NCBI GenBank assembly: GCA_947683425.1 | Contig: CANTUQ010000043.1 | Span: 12,014,501-12,078,500, forward strand | Origin: Excoecaria cochinchinensis | Taxonomy: Eukaryota > Streptophyta > Magnoliopsida > Malpighiales > Euphorbiaceae | Reading direction: 5' to 3' | Length of the DNA stretch: 64,000 nucleotides | In this document: one piece after another, positions 21,701-30,403 of the stretch | Layout of the letters: every line of letters starts with the position of its first letter | How positions within the stretch are numbered: the first letter of the stretch is position 1 | The notes under the pieces: model-generated | What the model saw: the letters and a program-made list of their open reading frames with translations, nothing else | What the model was told of the DNA's origin: nothing | Databases searched by the model: none | Program-made: the position numbers and the translations under genes

Positions 21701-24381
21701 ATAAAGTGTAAATGAGCTTGAAGCCCATTCAAATGCGTAGGAGCAAGTTCTTCAGGGCCGGTGCGCAGACTTAATGGTTTGTGCCTGTAAGTGTCATTTA
21801 AACCCATCCAATTGGTCCAAGCTCTTTTGAGAGGTACAACCATTATGAGATAAGACAAATCTGATCTATGAAGTGTTTTAAAACACCTCAAAGTCGGATT
21901 CAAGTGGTGTGCTAGAATTAGAACTCTAGTTCACATAAAATCCTAATTTCTCTCACTATACTACCAAGACTTGTAGCCGAATTGGGTTAACTACTCTCTA
22001 ACCTAATTTCGGGCACTGCTGCCCCTTGAGAAGGTTCTTAGACCTCATTTCTTGTGTGGATACCTCGGAGATGCCTTGAAGTAAGGACATCCATAGTTTA
22101 CGACAACCTTGTGCGGCGATATACAACTGTTCAACAAAATCCTAGGGTAAAATTTTGAACTTAAGCAATTCAATTTTTTTGACTAGATCATGCAATTATA
22201 GATTTATAAGTTTTTAAATTTCCACTTTTACATGTGGTGTATGATGCTTATAGACCTACAACAGCAGCTACTGAAAGAAAGCTGAGATGATCAAATAATT
22301 TGGTTAGTTCATGATTTCATCAATTTAAAGCTAGCTTTTGTTTCCAAATATCAAGCATGCATCAAATTTAATCAAAACATTTACTATGAGCTTCTTAGTA
22401 ATTAGTTGCTTGGCATTATGATCAAATCATCATGGCAAGTACTAAGTGGAGAAATAATAAGGAGATTCATACAATTTAAATGTTGAAAATATAGACATAA
22501 CAGAACAAATTAACAATCAGAATATTGAAAAGCATGCCAACCAACTTCATTGACTAAACTAAATTGACAAAATTTAAGGCCTATACAGGCAAATACAAAA
22601 CCAAACTATCATGGCAATTGGCAAGTACTTAGTGGAGAAACAATATGGGGAATCACACAATTTAAGACATCGCAAAAGTAGACATAAGAACTAATTAACA
22701 ATCAGAATATTAAAAAGCATGCCACCTAACCTCACTAACTAAACTGAGGTGATAAAATTTAAGGCTTGTAAGCAAATACGAACCTCTACCTTCCCGATTA
22801 GTGGAGACACCTTGAATAGCACTAAAGATCTCTGGGGTGAAGACGTAGACACCACAGTTTATCAAATCACTAACCTATATTGCACAAGTTGTTAAACCAC
22901 AAAAAGTATGTCTAGAAACATGATGCCATGCAATAACAAATAGATCAATGACACTACTAAGTCCCAAAGTGTTTCATATTACACTGATGGAAAAAAACAA
23001 ACCATGCACTTACAAAAGTCTCGGGTTTCTCTATATAATGCAACAGTTCTTTGGTGATTGGATCAGCTATCAATTCACCAAATTGGTTTGCTGATTCAGC
23101 AGATACCTGCACTAGATTCAAATAAAAAAACAATCACATAAAATAGATGATTATCAGATGGAACAACTTTAAAAAAAAAAAAAGGGTAGGATTTCAAAGA
23201 TGCAGGACAGGTAGAACTACAGTAAACAGTATCTCAATAATTCCATGCATCATCCACCAACCTTGATGACTAACATTGTTCCCATCCCACCATACTTTTT
23301 ATGTTCCTCTGAACATTGCAAAACAAATCCAGAAATCAACAAATAAAAACATATGAACGTCAATCATAAATGTATAAGAAGCAGTAGCCACTTATTCAGT
23401 GAAAGCATAGCCGTAATGGCAAAAAAAGCATATAAAGTGCAAAACTTACCGAGCATATCTGGCAAAGGGAAACTGCAGCAAACATCACAGTTCAGCAGAA
23501 AGATATGAGACTGCCCAACAAAAATGAACACAACAAAAACATGTGAATGTCACAAAAGGAAGCAGAATACAATTTTAACGGTTTTATTTAATTGAGCACA
23601 AAAACAAAGTTAGGATCCATATAAGCAAACCAAAATTATGCAAAACAGAAACAATTTTTAAAAATGGGCAAGTGAACTATCAAACCGGGCTATCTTCCAT
23701 AATCATGTCTCGAAAATAATAAAGACCGCCAGCAGAACCGTGTGGCTTGTCTTCTTTCAAGTATCTAAAGCAACATAAACAAACAAGAAAAAGGGACTGC
23801 ATCACCAACTACTTCTTCCTCCAAACTGCATCATACAATTCTGCACTAAAATTAGAAAAACTAATTACCGTACAGGCACCTTGAGTTCATTAGATATTGA
23901 AGACACATATAAAGTAAACTCACGCTCCTCATAGAATCCAATCAGAAAAATCCCAGCCAGATTTGGTATCTAACACAAACAATAGTCAAGAAAACCAGAA
24001 GCAAAAGAAGAAGGAAAAAAAAAAGTGAGCAACTTTTAATTTTGAAGCTAACCCATTTGCAGGCAGAAATGTGATGATGAACCATAGGTTGGCCAGCCAA
24101 AGGAAAGAGAGGTTTTGGAGTATTGAATGAAAGAGGCCTAAACCTAGTACCTGCAAACCCCAAAAGAAAAAAATTAAACACTTATGAATAGAAGTTGAAA
24201 TCTTTGCAAAAAGAAATTGTAATTTTCATTAATCTAGTACCTGCAAAACCCAAAAGAAAAAATAAAATTTTTCAAGAACATAGAAGTTGAAATCTTTGTA
24301 ACAAGAAATACAAATTCCATTACCTTTGGTTGGGCCGCCGACCATGATGACAGCTACCACTTTCTCCCTGGAATCCGCCAT
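3799..24381 (-). CDS. KJC: KONJAC-type GDP-mannose pyrophosphorylase-like protein (nucleotidyltransferase plus left-handed beta-helix), 15 exons
   Basis: Exons in coding order: 24381-24324, 24150-24053, 23969-23869, 23764-23686, 23510-23450, 23308-23262, 23106-23014, 22874-22784, 11211-11166, 11088-10969, 10874-10727, 9650-9558, 9474-9406, 9155-9113, 3899-3799. They sum to 1248 bases (415 residues plus stop); all phases match and splice sites are canonical except a GC donor after exon 13. The N-terminal nucleotidyltransferase domain shows GGPTKGTRFRPLSFNTPKPL (residues 15-34), LLNCDVCC (about 118-125) and YIEKPETF (about 172-179). Residues from about 290 to 380 contain hexapeptide beta-helix repeats (HPSAKVHPTAKIGPNV). 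In Arabidopsis, KONJAC proteins act in the cytosol and stimulate GDP-mannose pyrophosphorylase, supplying GDP-mannose for glucomannan and other products. Introns 8 (11,572 bp) and 14 (5,213 bp) each contain an antisense Copia element. The length equals that of known plant orthologues, so I consider it intact. Confidence 0.92.
4247..5161. mobile_element. hAT-like non-autonomous element, 915 bp, inserted in an LTR
   Basis: Ends are TAGGAGTGTGCA and TGTACACCCTTA, imperfect inverted repeats. Flanks are TTTAAGGT (4239-4246) and TTTAGGAT (5162-5169), an 8-bp duplication with two mismatches. The right LTR of the host Copia has a single TTTAGGAT at the same place, which confirms the insertion. The interior carries three tandem copies of a roughly 143-bp unit. 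No transposase is seen. Confidence 0.8.
4455..4882. repeat. Three tandem copies of a ~143-bp unit inside the hAT-like element
   Basis: Units start near 4455, 4597 and 4740. Each has the order TACTGCC..ATCACTTGC, GGTCTTCCCTCTCT, TTGAAAAAAATCCCTAAATC, a CT-run, then TTGGGTTTTTT and TTTTCTTGGTTGGA. They resemble a plant 5' leader sequence (CT-rich, TCCCTAAATC) that was captured and then amplified, but this is inference. Confidence 0.8.
5300..8720 (+). pseudogene. Copia 1 gag-pol remnants
   Basis: Most of gag is missing; only a short tail before the protease remains (about 5300-5480). The protease signature DSGATDYMTH is at about 5530-5560. Integrase pieces run from about 6050 (LVHSDIWGP) to 6630 (HTPRQNGMTERKN near 6340). 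Reverse transcriptase pieces lie at about 7260-8000, with VYVDDIIVT near 7810. RNase H lies at about 8280-8690 (EAYTDADYAGSP) and ends in LADIFTNGL. Frameshifts and stops occur throughout, so no working polyprotein can be made. Confidence 0.85.
6838..6960 (+). repeat. Tandem TGTCCCTG/TGTTCCTG-type repeat in the integrase-RT spacer of Copia 1
   Basis: About four to five imperfect units of 24-27 bp built from TGTGTCTGCTGTCCCTGCTG-like words encode a Cys/Pro-rich stretch. It lies in the variable linker between integrase and reverse transcriptase and looks like replication-slippage expansion. Confidence 0.6.
8727..8939 (+). repeat. Right LTR of Copia 1
   Basis: An uninterrupted 213-bp LTR ending TTTTAACA and followed by the TGAAG target duplication. 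A clear polypurine tract in front of it is not visible, presumably eroded. Confidence 0.85.
11212..11626. other. KONJAC intron 8, native part downstream of Copia 2
   Basis: AT-rich intron sequence between exon 9 and the Copia 2 LTR. No coding or RNA signal is seen. Confidence 0.7.
11627..13504 (+). repeat. Left LTR of Copia 2
   Basis: 1878 bp, paired with 20235-22260. It has a single copy of the segment that is duplicated in the right LTR. Confidence 0.85.
15175..16282. mobile_element. hAT-like non-autonomous element carrying a PPR gene fragment
   Basis: The left part has CGGTTCGGTT then TTTGGACCGAACCGAAT, and the right part has the inverse words and ends TTGCACAAGCCTA, matching the 17878-18806 element. 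The left terminus is degenerate (near GTTGTTGAGCAAAC) and I cannot prove a target duplication, so the left edge is approximate. Between the ends lie gene-like exonic sequences, including a pentatricopeptide-repeat fragment. It sits in the untranslated/gag part of Copia 2. Confidence 0.6.
15890..16075 (+). pseudogene. Fragment of a pentatricopeptide repeat (PPR) protein gene
   Basis: The frame encodes DAGAWDAIIFG, VNGEEIKPLGLFHKMISSGI and QPSYTTFV. This fits one 35-residue PPR motif of the plant PLS type (Ala-Trp-x-Ala-Ile-Ile, then LFxxM, then G-I-x-P-x-x-x-T-F). PPR proteins bind organellar RNA. Only about one and a half motifs are present, with no transit peptide and no neighbouring motifs, and the piece lies inside a transposon. 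I read it as a captured exon piece with no function of its own. Confidence 0.55.
16560..20215 (+). pseudogene. Copia 2 gag-pol remnants
   Basis: Degraded gag similarity lies at about 16560-16800. Integrase pieces follow at about 17280-17760 (ISFIDDY, then KSEAFEKFKEFRNE, then LGKSI). RT begins just before the nested hAT-like element at 17878 and resumes directly after it (ACLVGKEYYQ, then SPMAMLKSIRILLA); LYVDDILI is at about 19235. RNase H ends the reading at 19847-20215 with HQRSKHVLKCYHLIREI, a NPLTKA motif and IGDWL before the stop. Numerous stops and frameshifts inactivate it. Confidence 0.85.
17878..18806. mobile_element. hAT-like non-autonomous element, ~929 bp, inserted in the RT region of Copia 2
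   Basis: Ends are TAGGGGTGTGCA and TGCACAGCCCTA, near-perfect inverted repeats. The sequence GAAAAGTA occurs exactly on both sides (17872-17879 and 18809-18816). Depending on whether the terminal TA is counted, the 8-bp duplication is either this exact word or GTGAAAAG/ACGAAAAG. Removing the element joins the RT reading frame across the site. The interior is a CT-rich, GC-rich leader-like block (18140-18420) followed by T-rich tandem repeats around TTGTGTTGGTTTNTGATTTT (18415-18620). No transposase is present. Confidence 0.82.
20235..22260 (+). repeat. Right LTR of Copia 2
   Basis: 2026 bp; longer than the left LTR mainly because of a ~117-bp internal tandem duplication. Confidence 0.85.
21325..21558 (+). 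repeat. ~117-bp tandem duplication private to the right LTR of Copia 2
   Basis: Copies lie at 21325-21440 and 21441-21558, each running from ACATAA through GTCTGAAGTGAAA, ATATAAACATGACATGAGAT and AGAAGAGAAGAAAAAGT. The left LTR has one copy (about 12689-12797), so the duplication arose after insertion. Confidence 0.8.
22261..22783. other. KONJAC intron 8, native part upstream of Copia 2
   Basis: AT-rich intron sequence made largely of a two-copy tandem repeat (next entry). No coding signal is seen. Confidence 0.7.
22428..22783. repeat. ~178-bp diverged tandem duplication beside exon 8
   Basis: Copies at about 22428-22607 and 22608-22783 share ATCATGGCAA, AAGTACT.AGTGGAGAAA, TTAACAATCAGAATATT and AAAGCATGCCA in order. 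The second copy ends at the donor edge of exon 8. Confidence 0.7.
24142..24330. repeat. Tandem duplication of the intron 1 3' splice-site region of KONJAC
   Basis: About 90 bp is repeated: CTAGTACCTGCAAA, CCCAAAAGAAAAAA and TAGAAGTTGAAATCTTTG occur near 24144-24210 and again near 24235-24300. On the minus strand each copy contains TTTGCAG followed by GTACTAG. Only the copy at 24151 leads into exon 2. Confidence 0.7.
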
Positions 24382-24537
24382 TGCTAAAACCCAAAACCCC
24401 GAACTGCTTGATTCTCACTCAACAAAATTTGAAGCGCTTTCGATTAATGATCAGAAGTATTAGATAGTGGGGATTGCACAAGGAAAACAGAAATAATTGT
24501 TCGACGAGGTCGGAAACTGAAAACCGGAAACAACTAG
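24382..24537 (-). promoter_or_regulatory. 5' flank / leader of KONJAC
   Basis: Only 156 bp separate the start codon from the presumed end of a terminal-inverted-repeat sequence at 24538. The 5' leader and possibly the core promoter must lie here or within that neighbouring sequence. I cannot place a transcription start. Confidence 0.4.
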
Positions 24538-24789
24538 GGTGTGTTTTCTTAGAAAATTTAGAGAAATTTAGAAATTTAGAAAACTGAAAACTGTAAAAAA
24601 ATTTATAGGTGTCAGAGATTTTTATTTTCGGTTTTTTGTTTATTTTTTAATAAATAAAATCAAAATATGCTCTGTAAATTTATTTTCGTTTCGATTTTTG
24701 TAAAAATTTAAAAAATTGATTTTTATATTTAAAATAAAAAATAAAAATTTTCAAAATGAAATTTTTAGAATTTTGCTATTTTATCTTTA

Positions 24790-25567
24790 TTACCATTATA
24801 CCGCCACTACTACCACCACACTGCCATATTGCCACTTCCACATTGCCGCCTTCACCGTCACCACACCGCCGCCGCCTCCACCACTACTGTCACCACCATG
24901 CCGCCGCCGCTGCCTCCACTACTGCCGCCACCACCACACCGCTGCCACCATCACCACCACGCCGCCACCATCACCACCACGCCGCCGCCACATCACTGCT
25001 ACCTCCACCACCACACCGCTGCCATCTCCACCACCACGGCAACGACCACTACACTGTTGCCGCCTCCACCACCACACCGCTATCATCTCCACCGCCACGG
25101 CGACGGCCACCACACCGTTGCCGCCACCACGGCAACACCGCTGCCATCTCCACCACCACGGCGACAATCACCACACAGTTGTCGCCTCCACCACCACCAC
25201 GCTGCCACCACCTCTATCACTACCACCACCACCACCACACCGCTGCTGCCTCCACCACCACCACCACGCTACCGCTGCCTCCACCACCACTACCACTACC
25301 ACGCCGCTGCTGCCTCCACCACCACTACGCTGCCGCCGCCTCCACCACCACCACGATGTCGCCGTTGTTGCATCAGCCACCACTATGCTGCCGCCGCCTC
25401 CACCATCACCACGCTGTCGTCGCCCCCACCACTATGCCGCTGTCACCTCTGCCACCACCACGCTGCCGCCGTCTCCTCCACCACCACCATACCAATTTTA
25501 CCTCCGCCACCACCATGCTGCTGCCGTTACCACCACAACGTCGCTGCCGCTGCTGTCACTACTACCC
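24790..25567. repeat. ~0.78-kb CCA/CCG/CTG-rich low-complexity array
   Basis: Almost pure variants of CCACCACCA, CGCCGCCGC and GCTGCC on the plus strand, with very few G runs there and G-rich GGTGGTGG on the minus strand. All three plus frames are open for more than 250 codons and encode His/Pro/Thr/Ala strings, the result of the triplet composition and not of a gene. It lies 0.4-1.2 kb upstream of the KONJAC start codon. Confidence 0.85.
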
Positions 25568-25807
25568 CCGAATTCATTATTATAATGTACATGAATAATT
25601 AAAAAACATACATGAATAATTAAAAAAATATAATAAAATTTTTAAATATATAAAACAGTTTTCTAAAAAATAAAGAACAAAAACTAAAAATAGTTTTTAG
25701 ATTTTAAAAACAAAAAACAAAAAACTAAAAATCTACAACTTTACCGAATGTTTTGCATAATAAACTAAGCCATAAGACATAATATAAATATAAAAAAAAT
25801 TAAAGGT

Positions 25808-26793
25808 TCATTTACATAAACTTTCAATCCAATATCTTCTTCTATTGTCATGCATCAAAACAAACATTTTTCTCCATTCTGGACTAACAAATTTTTCCAG
25901 TGCTTTGTTATATGCAGCACTAGAAATATCTTCCATTTCTTCCAAAATATTCATGTATGCATCTATATTATATGGATCATCTTCAACACTTGTAGCTTGA
26001 TTACTTTCCAATTTATATCTTTTGGCTTTTGCTAATTCTTTTTCCGCTCTAGCACTTAAACAAGATGCCCACATTTCCAAACATGATTCCAATTTTTCAA
26101 ATTTGGAACCTTTCTTAGCTTTATGAGAGCCAAGAATGTAATTGGTAGGAACTTGCTTATCTTTTGAACTACAAGCATCTGTTTTTTCACCATCTAAGAC
26201 ATGATGAATGCCTTTTTGAAGGAATTCTTCTTCAATTTGGCGCTCGTCATCTGAAGTATAAGGTATTTGTGTAGAAGCATGGTGCAGATGCCCAGTAGCA
26301 GTAGATTTACTGAAAATTTGACCTAGTAAGTCATAATGTCTGCACCCATTTTTCTTAAATGTTTTGAAATTCCTGTGCTTCTGCAATTTAAAAGGCATAA
26401 CATTTTAGATATTGAAATCTGTAATATGTATCTTAATAATAAAAATTAAATATCTGATATCCTTACCTTATAAAACATTTGCCAAATATCTTCCACAGCA
26501 AATACAGTGTTTGAATATGAATCATAAGTTACCCCGGTATGCTCCAATAATTCAGTAAATTGTCGATGCTTTATTTGAAAACGATTGTATTTTCCCTTTA
26601 ACTTCTCTACACTATATCTTTCTCCCACTACTATAAATAATTCATCATCCATTTCTTGCCAATCAGATGATTTAAAAGATGGCGTTCCATTTGCATCCTT
26701 TTTTACTCTCTCGTATAAAATATTTAAAAAAGCAAGTTCATTACTGTCAGACCAATCTTTTGATTCTTCACCATTTCCATTCTTTCCCCCTAT
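25808..26793 (-). CDS. Myb/SANT-like DNA-binding domain protein, first exon not found
   Basis: Two exons are visible: 26793-26467 and 26380-25808, joined through a GTAAGG donor and TTGCAG acceptor, giving 299 residues and a stop. The first contains LAFLNILYERVKKDANG, a DWQEMDDELF helix, and YSVEKLKGKYNRFQIKHRQF, the Myb/SANT-like (Myb_DNA-bind_3 type) domain, ending at DIWQMFYK. The second has a lysine-rich segment and a C-terminal helical block with ALEKF, then WRKMFVLM. In plants such genes are either free-standing or the accessory DNA-binding gene of PIF/Harbinger transposons. The exon is preceded by an in-frame stop and a candidate acceptor, so the start codon must lie in an upstream exon that I cannot identify. 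A nuclear role in DNA binding is likely. Confidence 0.7.
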
Positions 26794-26799
26794 CTAATA

Positions 26800-28931
26800 A
26801 TCTATATACAATAAAATTTCAATTATATGAAGCAAAAAAAATTAAAATAATATTTTAAACACATATTTGGGAATTAAAAAAATAACAAAAAATATATTAA
26901 TAAATGCAATCAAACATTTTAGACAGCCCCATTCGCTAGCTATTATCCAATAATTAAATAATTATATAAAATTATTTCACATATTCTCTAACGGCTATAA
27001 CATTTCTCTTTAAAACATCTTGCTTATTTATTTTTTCTTTTTTCCAAAAAATTTAGATGTTTACACAAATTGCAGTCAAAGTCGCATTAAATAAGTAAAA
27101 TAACATACTACTAATTTGTTTAAGTTTAAAAAGGAATTTTTTACCAAGATTTATGCAAAATTTATAAAATATATCTTAACAAAACCTTTCACCTAACAAT
27201 AAGATTATCATTTAGAAAATAAATTAGATGGCCTGGCTCATAATATAAAAAAAGATATTAGGTAGCAAAGATCTTATAAATATCCCATTAATTATTTTAG
27301 AATTTAATCCACGCTGACATTTTCTTAAAATTATAAAATGTACATTTCATTTGTATTATGTTTTGATGATTGAATTTGTGGAAGATCAACTTGCTAGCTA
27401 TGCACTTATTAAGATCATCACCATTCGTTTCTTACAAATGGTATTTTGGTAAGAAATTTAATTATTTTTTCTTTTTATTTCATTTTCATGAGTAACTTTC
27501 TCTCTAATAAACTTATGTTTTTAAAATAGGCTAACTCTCTAATTTCATTTTGTAAAAACGAAAAACTAAATTTAAAGCATTTGCTATATGCTAAAGCATA
27601 AAATTTGGAGCAAAGTGTCATACGTGCTAATAAATAAAAATCTTCCTCAAACAGAGATCCTGTAGTTGCTAATTTTCAGAACCTCCTTCACCAAGGTATT
27701 GCTTTCTCGCTTTGCTTCAGAAGCAAGGCTGGAAACCTGCCAATCAAACGTGGTAGTTGAGCAAATTTCCCACAAACAACATGCAAAGAGAGTATGCTCA
27801 TTAAATTTATGGTTAAACTTATGTCACTATGATAGTGTGCTAACAATATGAGGTATAATAAAGGCAAAGAACACAAAAAACAGTAGCCAATTATATATGC
27901 AACAAAAGCAAGCAAAGTGCTCTTATTCAGGAAAAACAATCGGTAATCAAGAAAGATAAATAAATATGTAGGAAGGAACAAGCAATTACAGCTTCTCTCT
28001 AATAAATATGTAGGCTTGTGTTAAATTGTGTTTTTCCAAGTCTCATTTATGCATCTTCGAGGATGGGCCAGAACTGGTTTTTCAATGGTCATTCGCTCCA
28101 GCTTTTGATAGCTTTAATTCCTGATTATTTTCTATGTACAGACTAAAGATTACATGAATCTGACTGAATTAAACCATAAACTCAAGTGGTTCCAGTCCGT
28201 TAAACTAAAAAGCAAGAGAACCATTTGAGACCACAACAGTTCTCTAATGGTGAAACAACTGCTTTCGTTAATACCAAACCTATATCTATTATATTTATAT
28301 CAGTCCCTTTGTGTATATTGTATCCTGCCAATGTTTCCATTCTAAACAGAGTAGTGCCAGTGAATAGAAGTCTTAATGGAGGAGGAAGGTGGCTGTTAAA
28401 TGATACTACAAAGAGTATTCTATGGGTTATTTCATGCACAAATTCATCTACATAAAAATAATAAAAAAGAATAAAATAAAAGAGAGTAGAACACACCACT
28501 GATGAAAAGCTTAAGAGAAGTGAGAACTAAATAGAAAGAAGACAGCTACCATTAAGAGCAGTAGAAGCTAAGGATGATCCAAGTTATTGAGTCAGATGCT
28601 AGAAATAAAATTAAAAGGGATTGTCATTTAATCCATATTAACTGATTAAAGCAATTAAACATTAGAAGAAAAATAAAATCAAAATAACATACCCAGTGAG
28701 TGTTGAGTTTGAGTCAAAAACCGGAAACAAATTCAACAAATTGAAAAAGCCCACAAATTCAACATATGAAGACAACAAATTAGAATTACAAGATAAAGGA
28801 AGAAGTTTACTTTGATCTAATTGGATTCACTTTGAGATTCGTTAGTTATAGTGAAGATAGAGTTTTCGAAATAAGTTTTCCCTTCTTTCTTAAGAACAGA
28901 CAGAGAAAATAATCCAAAAAAAAAAACTCAC
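26800..28931. other. AT-rich stretch with possible unassigned exon fragments
   Basis: No confident gene. About 27670-27760 (minus) encodes VSSLASEAKRESNTLVKE after a plausible acceptor. About 28200-28456 is open on both strands, with LPPPLRLLFTGTTLFRMETL on the minus strand. I recognise neither; they may be captured exon pieces like the VDAC fragment beside them. Confidence 0.3.
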
Positions 28932-29173
28932 CAATCCAGTAGAAGTGTAGGTAGTGATGGTTAATTTGTGGCACCCTGGTAACACTTGTACAGAAGATCT
29001 ACAAAATTTCAACAATAAAAAAACTCTGTTAAAAACAACATAAAATAGAATAAATTGATAAACTAAACAGCAAAAAATTCCAAAATTGAACAAATTATCT
29101 TCAGTACAAGCAAAAAATGGAATACCTCTGTCTTTCTTGTTGATATCAGTGTAGAGACCAGAACCTTTCCCAT
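28932..29173 (-). pseudogene. Two-exon fragment of a mitochondrial porin (VDAC) gene
   Basis: Exon 1 (29173-29126) starts with ATG and encodes, after a one-base frame change, GLYTDINKKDR. Exon 2 (28998-28932) encodes DLLYKCYQG and then, after another frame change, HKLTITTYTSTG. These match the start of plant voltage-dependent anion channels, the beta-barrel porins of the outer mitochondrial membrane, and the intron interrupts the codon right after KKxR as in plant VDAC genes. The rest of the barrel is absent and two indels break the frame. The presence of an intron argues for DNA-level capture, not retroposition. Confidence 0.72.
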
Positions 29174-30403
29174 GGATTTTCCAAAAAAAAAAAGAAAAAG
29201 AAAATTAGAGAATAAGCTGAGCAATTGTGTGTGCAGAGAAAAGAATTTAGCTCCCGAAACCAACAGATACGGAATCTAAAAAGAGTAAAAATATTTTATG
29301 CATGCTACAAAACCACCACAATCACAAGAACAAATGACATTCTATCCAGTGCGGTGTGAAAGAGAGAGGAAAAAGAAGGGCAAACAAACCTGTGAATAGC
29401 CTCTGTAATTCATCTCCAAAATATCAAAAAATCAGTTTAAATACAAACAGAATTGAGTAAATTGTATCAGATTTTGCTTTCGATTGTAGCAATCCAATTT
29501 GGTTGAGATAAGTCAGGAGAATCAAATATGAATGAAACTAAGTGAAAAATCAAGTTTTGATTCTATTAAAGAAATCAGATTTTGACTAGATCTTTGACGA
29601 AGTCAGCTTAGTAGAGTATTAATTGAATAAAACTAAAACAAATTAAGAAGAAAAAAGATAGACAAAGCAGGGAATCAAAGAGCGGGATTTTGACGTCGTT
29701 CCCGCAAAGAGTGCCGTGTTTTCTAGTGAGAAAAATAGAAAAGGAAAATTTTAGAGAACATATAAAAGTAGTTTTCTAAATCGTTATATATTTTGGAAAA
29801 TCAGAAAAGTTATTTTCTATTTACAATTTAAGAAAATTATATCACCTAAACACAATATTCTATTTTTGTTTTCTATAGAAAATTTTTCTAGAAAACAGGT
29901 GCTGTTTTCTACAAGTAAACACACCCCCAACATCTCCAATAAAGAAAAGTTTTCACTGTTCATTCTTTCATATTTTTTTTTGTTTTCCTTTAGATAAACA
30001 TTTCATTAGTTCAATTTCACATATATATTTTTTTAGCAGCGTTCTAAAAATCAGGACGAAATATGTTGCGCACATGCATGTGATCCGAGTATTTGAATTG
30101 ATAAATTAGCAAGATGTGTGCAATTTGACAATTTGAATTTATATGTATACTATATTACATAAGAATTGAACTTAAAAGTATAATGTAAATCATGGTTATA
30201 ATTGCAAATAAATGAAATTTTAATTAAAGGAAGCATTCAAATAGTGGAGGGTGTTTTTAAAGTCTTCCCTCTTATTTTTAATTTTTTCAAAGGAAAGAAA
30301 TAACCCTTACATTTTATTTGAAACTAGTCCGTGGGTTATGCTTTCTTTTTTTTTTTTCCAACCATGGGTCATGCTTTTTGTGGGTGATAATTTAGTACAT
30401 CTA
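29174..30403. other. AT-rich intergenic DNA
   Basis: Contains the right TIR-like edge near 29928 and otherwise no recognisable gene. The last three bases (30401-30403, CTA) are the left target duplication of the next element. Confidence 0.4.

Larger units (their letters stand above)
11627..22260 (+). mobile_element. Copia LTR retrotransposon 2 with ~1.9-2.0-kb LTRs, inside KONJAC intron 8
   Basis: The LTRs at 11627-13504 and 20235-22260 align along their length, begin TGATATGCCC and end CCTACA. A tRNA-Met primer site TGGTATCAGAGCC follows at 13506-13518, and a purine tract (AAGTGGGAGATG) precedes the right LTR at about 20219-20230. The pol order integrase, RT, RNase H is Ty1-copia; long LTRs and the pol sequence are in keeping with an Angela/Tork-type lineage, which I infer only loosely. 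I could not find a clean 5-bp target duplication. Two hAT-like elements (15175-16282 and 17878-18806) are nested inside. It lies antisense to the host gene. Confidence 0.88.
24538..29928. mobile_element. Possible terminal-inverted-repeat element (PIF/Harbinger-like) holding a Myb/SANT-like gene
   Basis: The left edge reads GGGTGTGTTTTCTTAGAAAA and the complement of the right edge reads GGGGTGTGTTTACTTGTAGAAA, a plausible inverted repeat. Flanking triplets are CTA on the left and CCA on the right, so a 3-bp target duplication is only partly supported. A Myb/SANT-like gene inside fits PIF/Harbinger, whose elements pair such a protein with a DDE transposase, but I see no transposase. The two edges could equally belong to separate small elements (24538 to about 25760, and about 29710-29928). 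Confidence 0.35.

Noticed and set aside
24716..25602. Three overlapping open frames of 257-289 codons in the CCA-rich array
   Set aside because: All three frames are open because the triplet composition lacks stop codons; the products are His/Pro/Thr strings with no domain.
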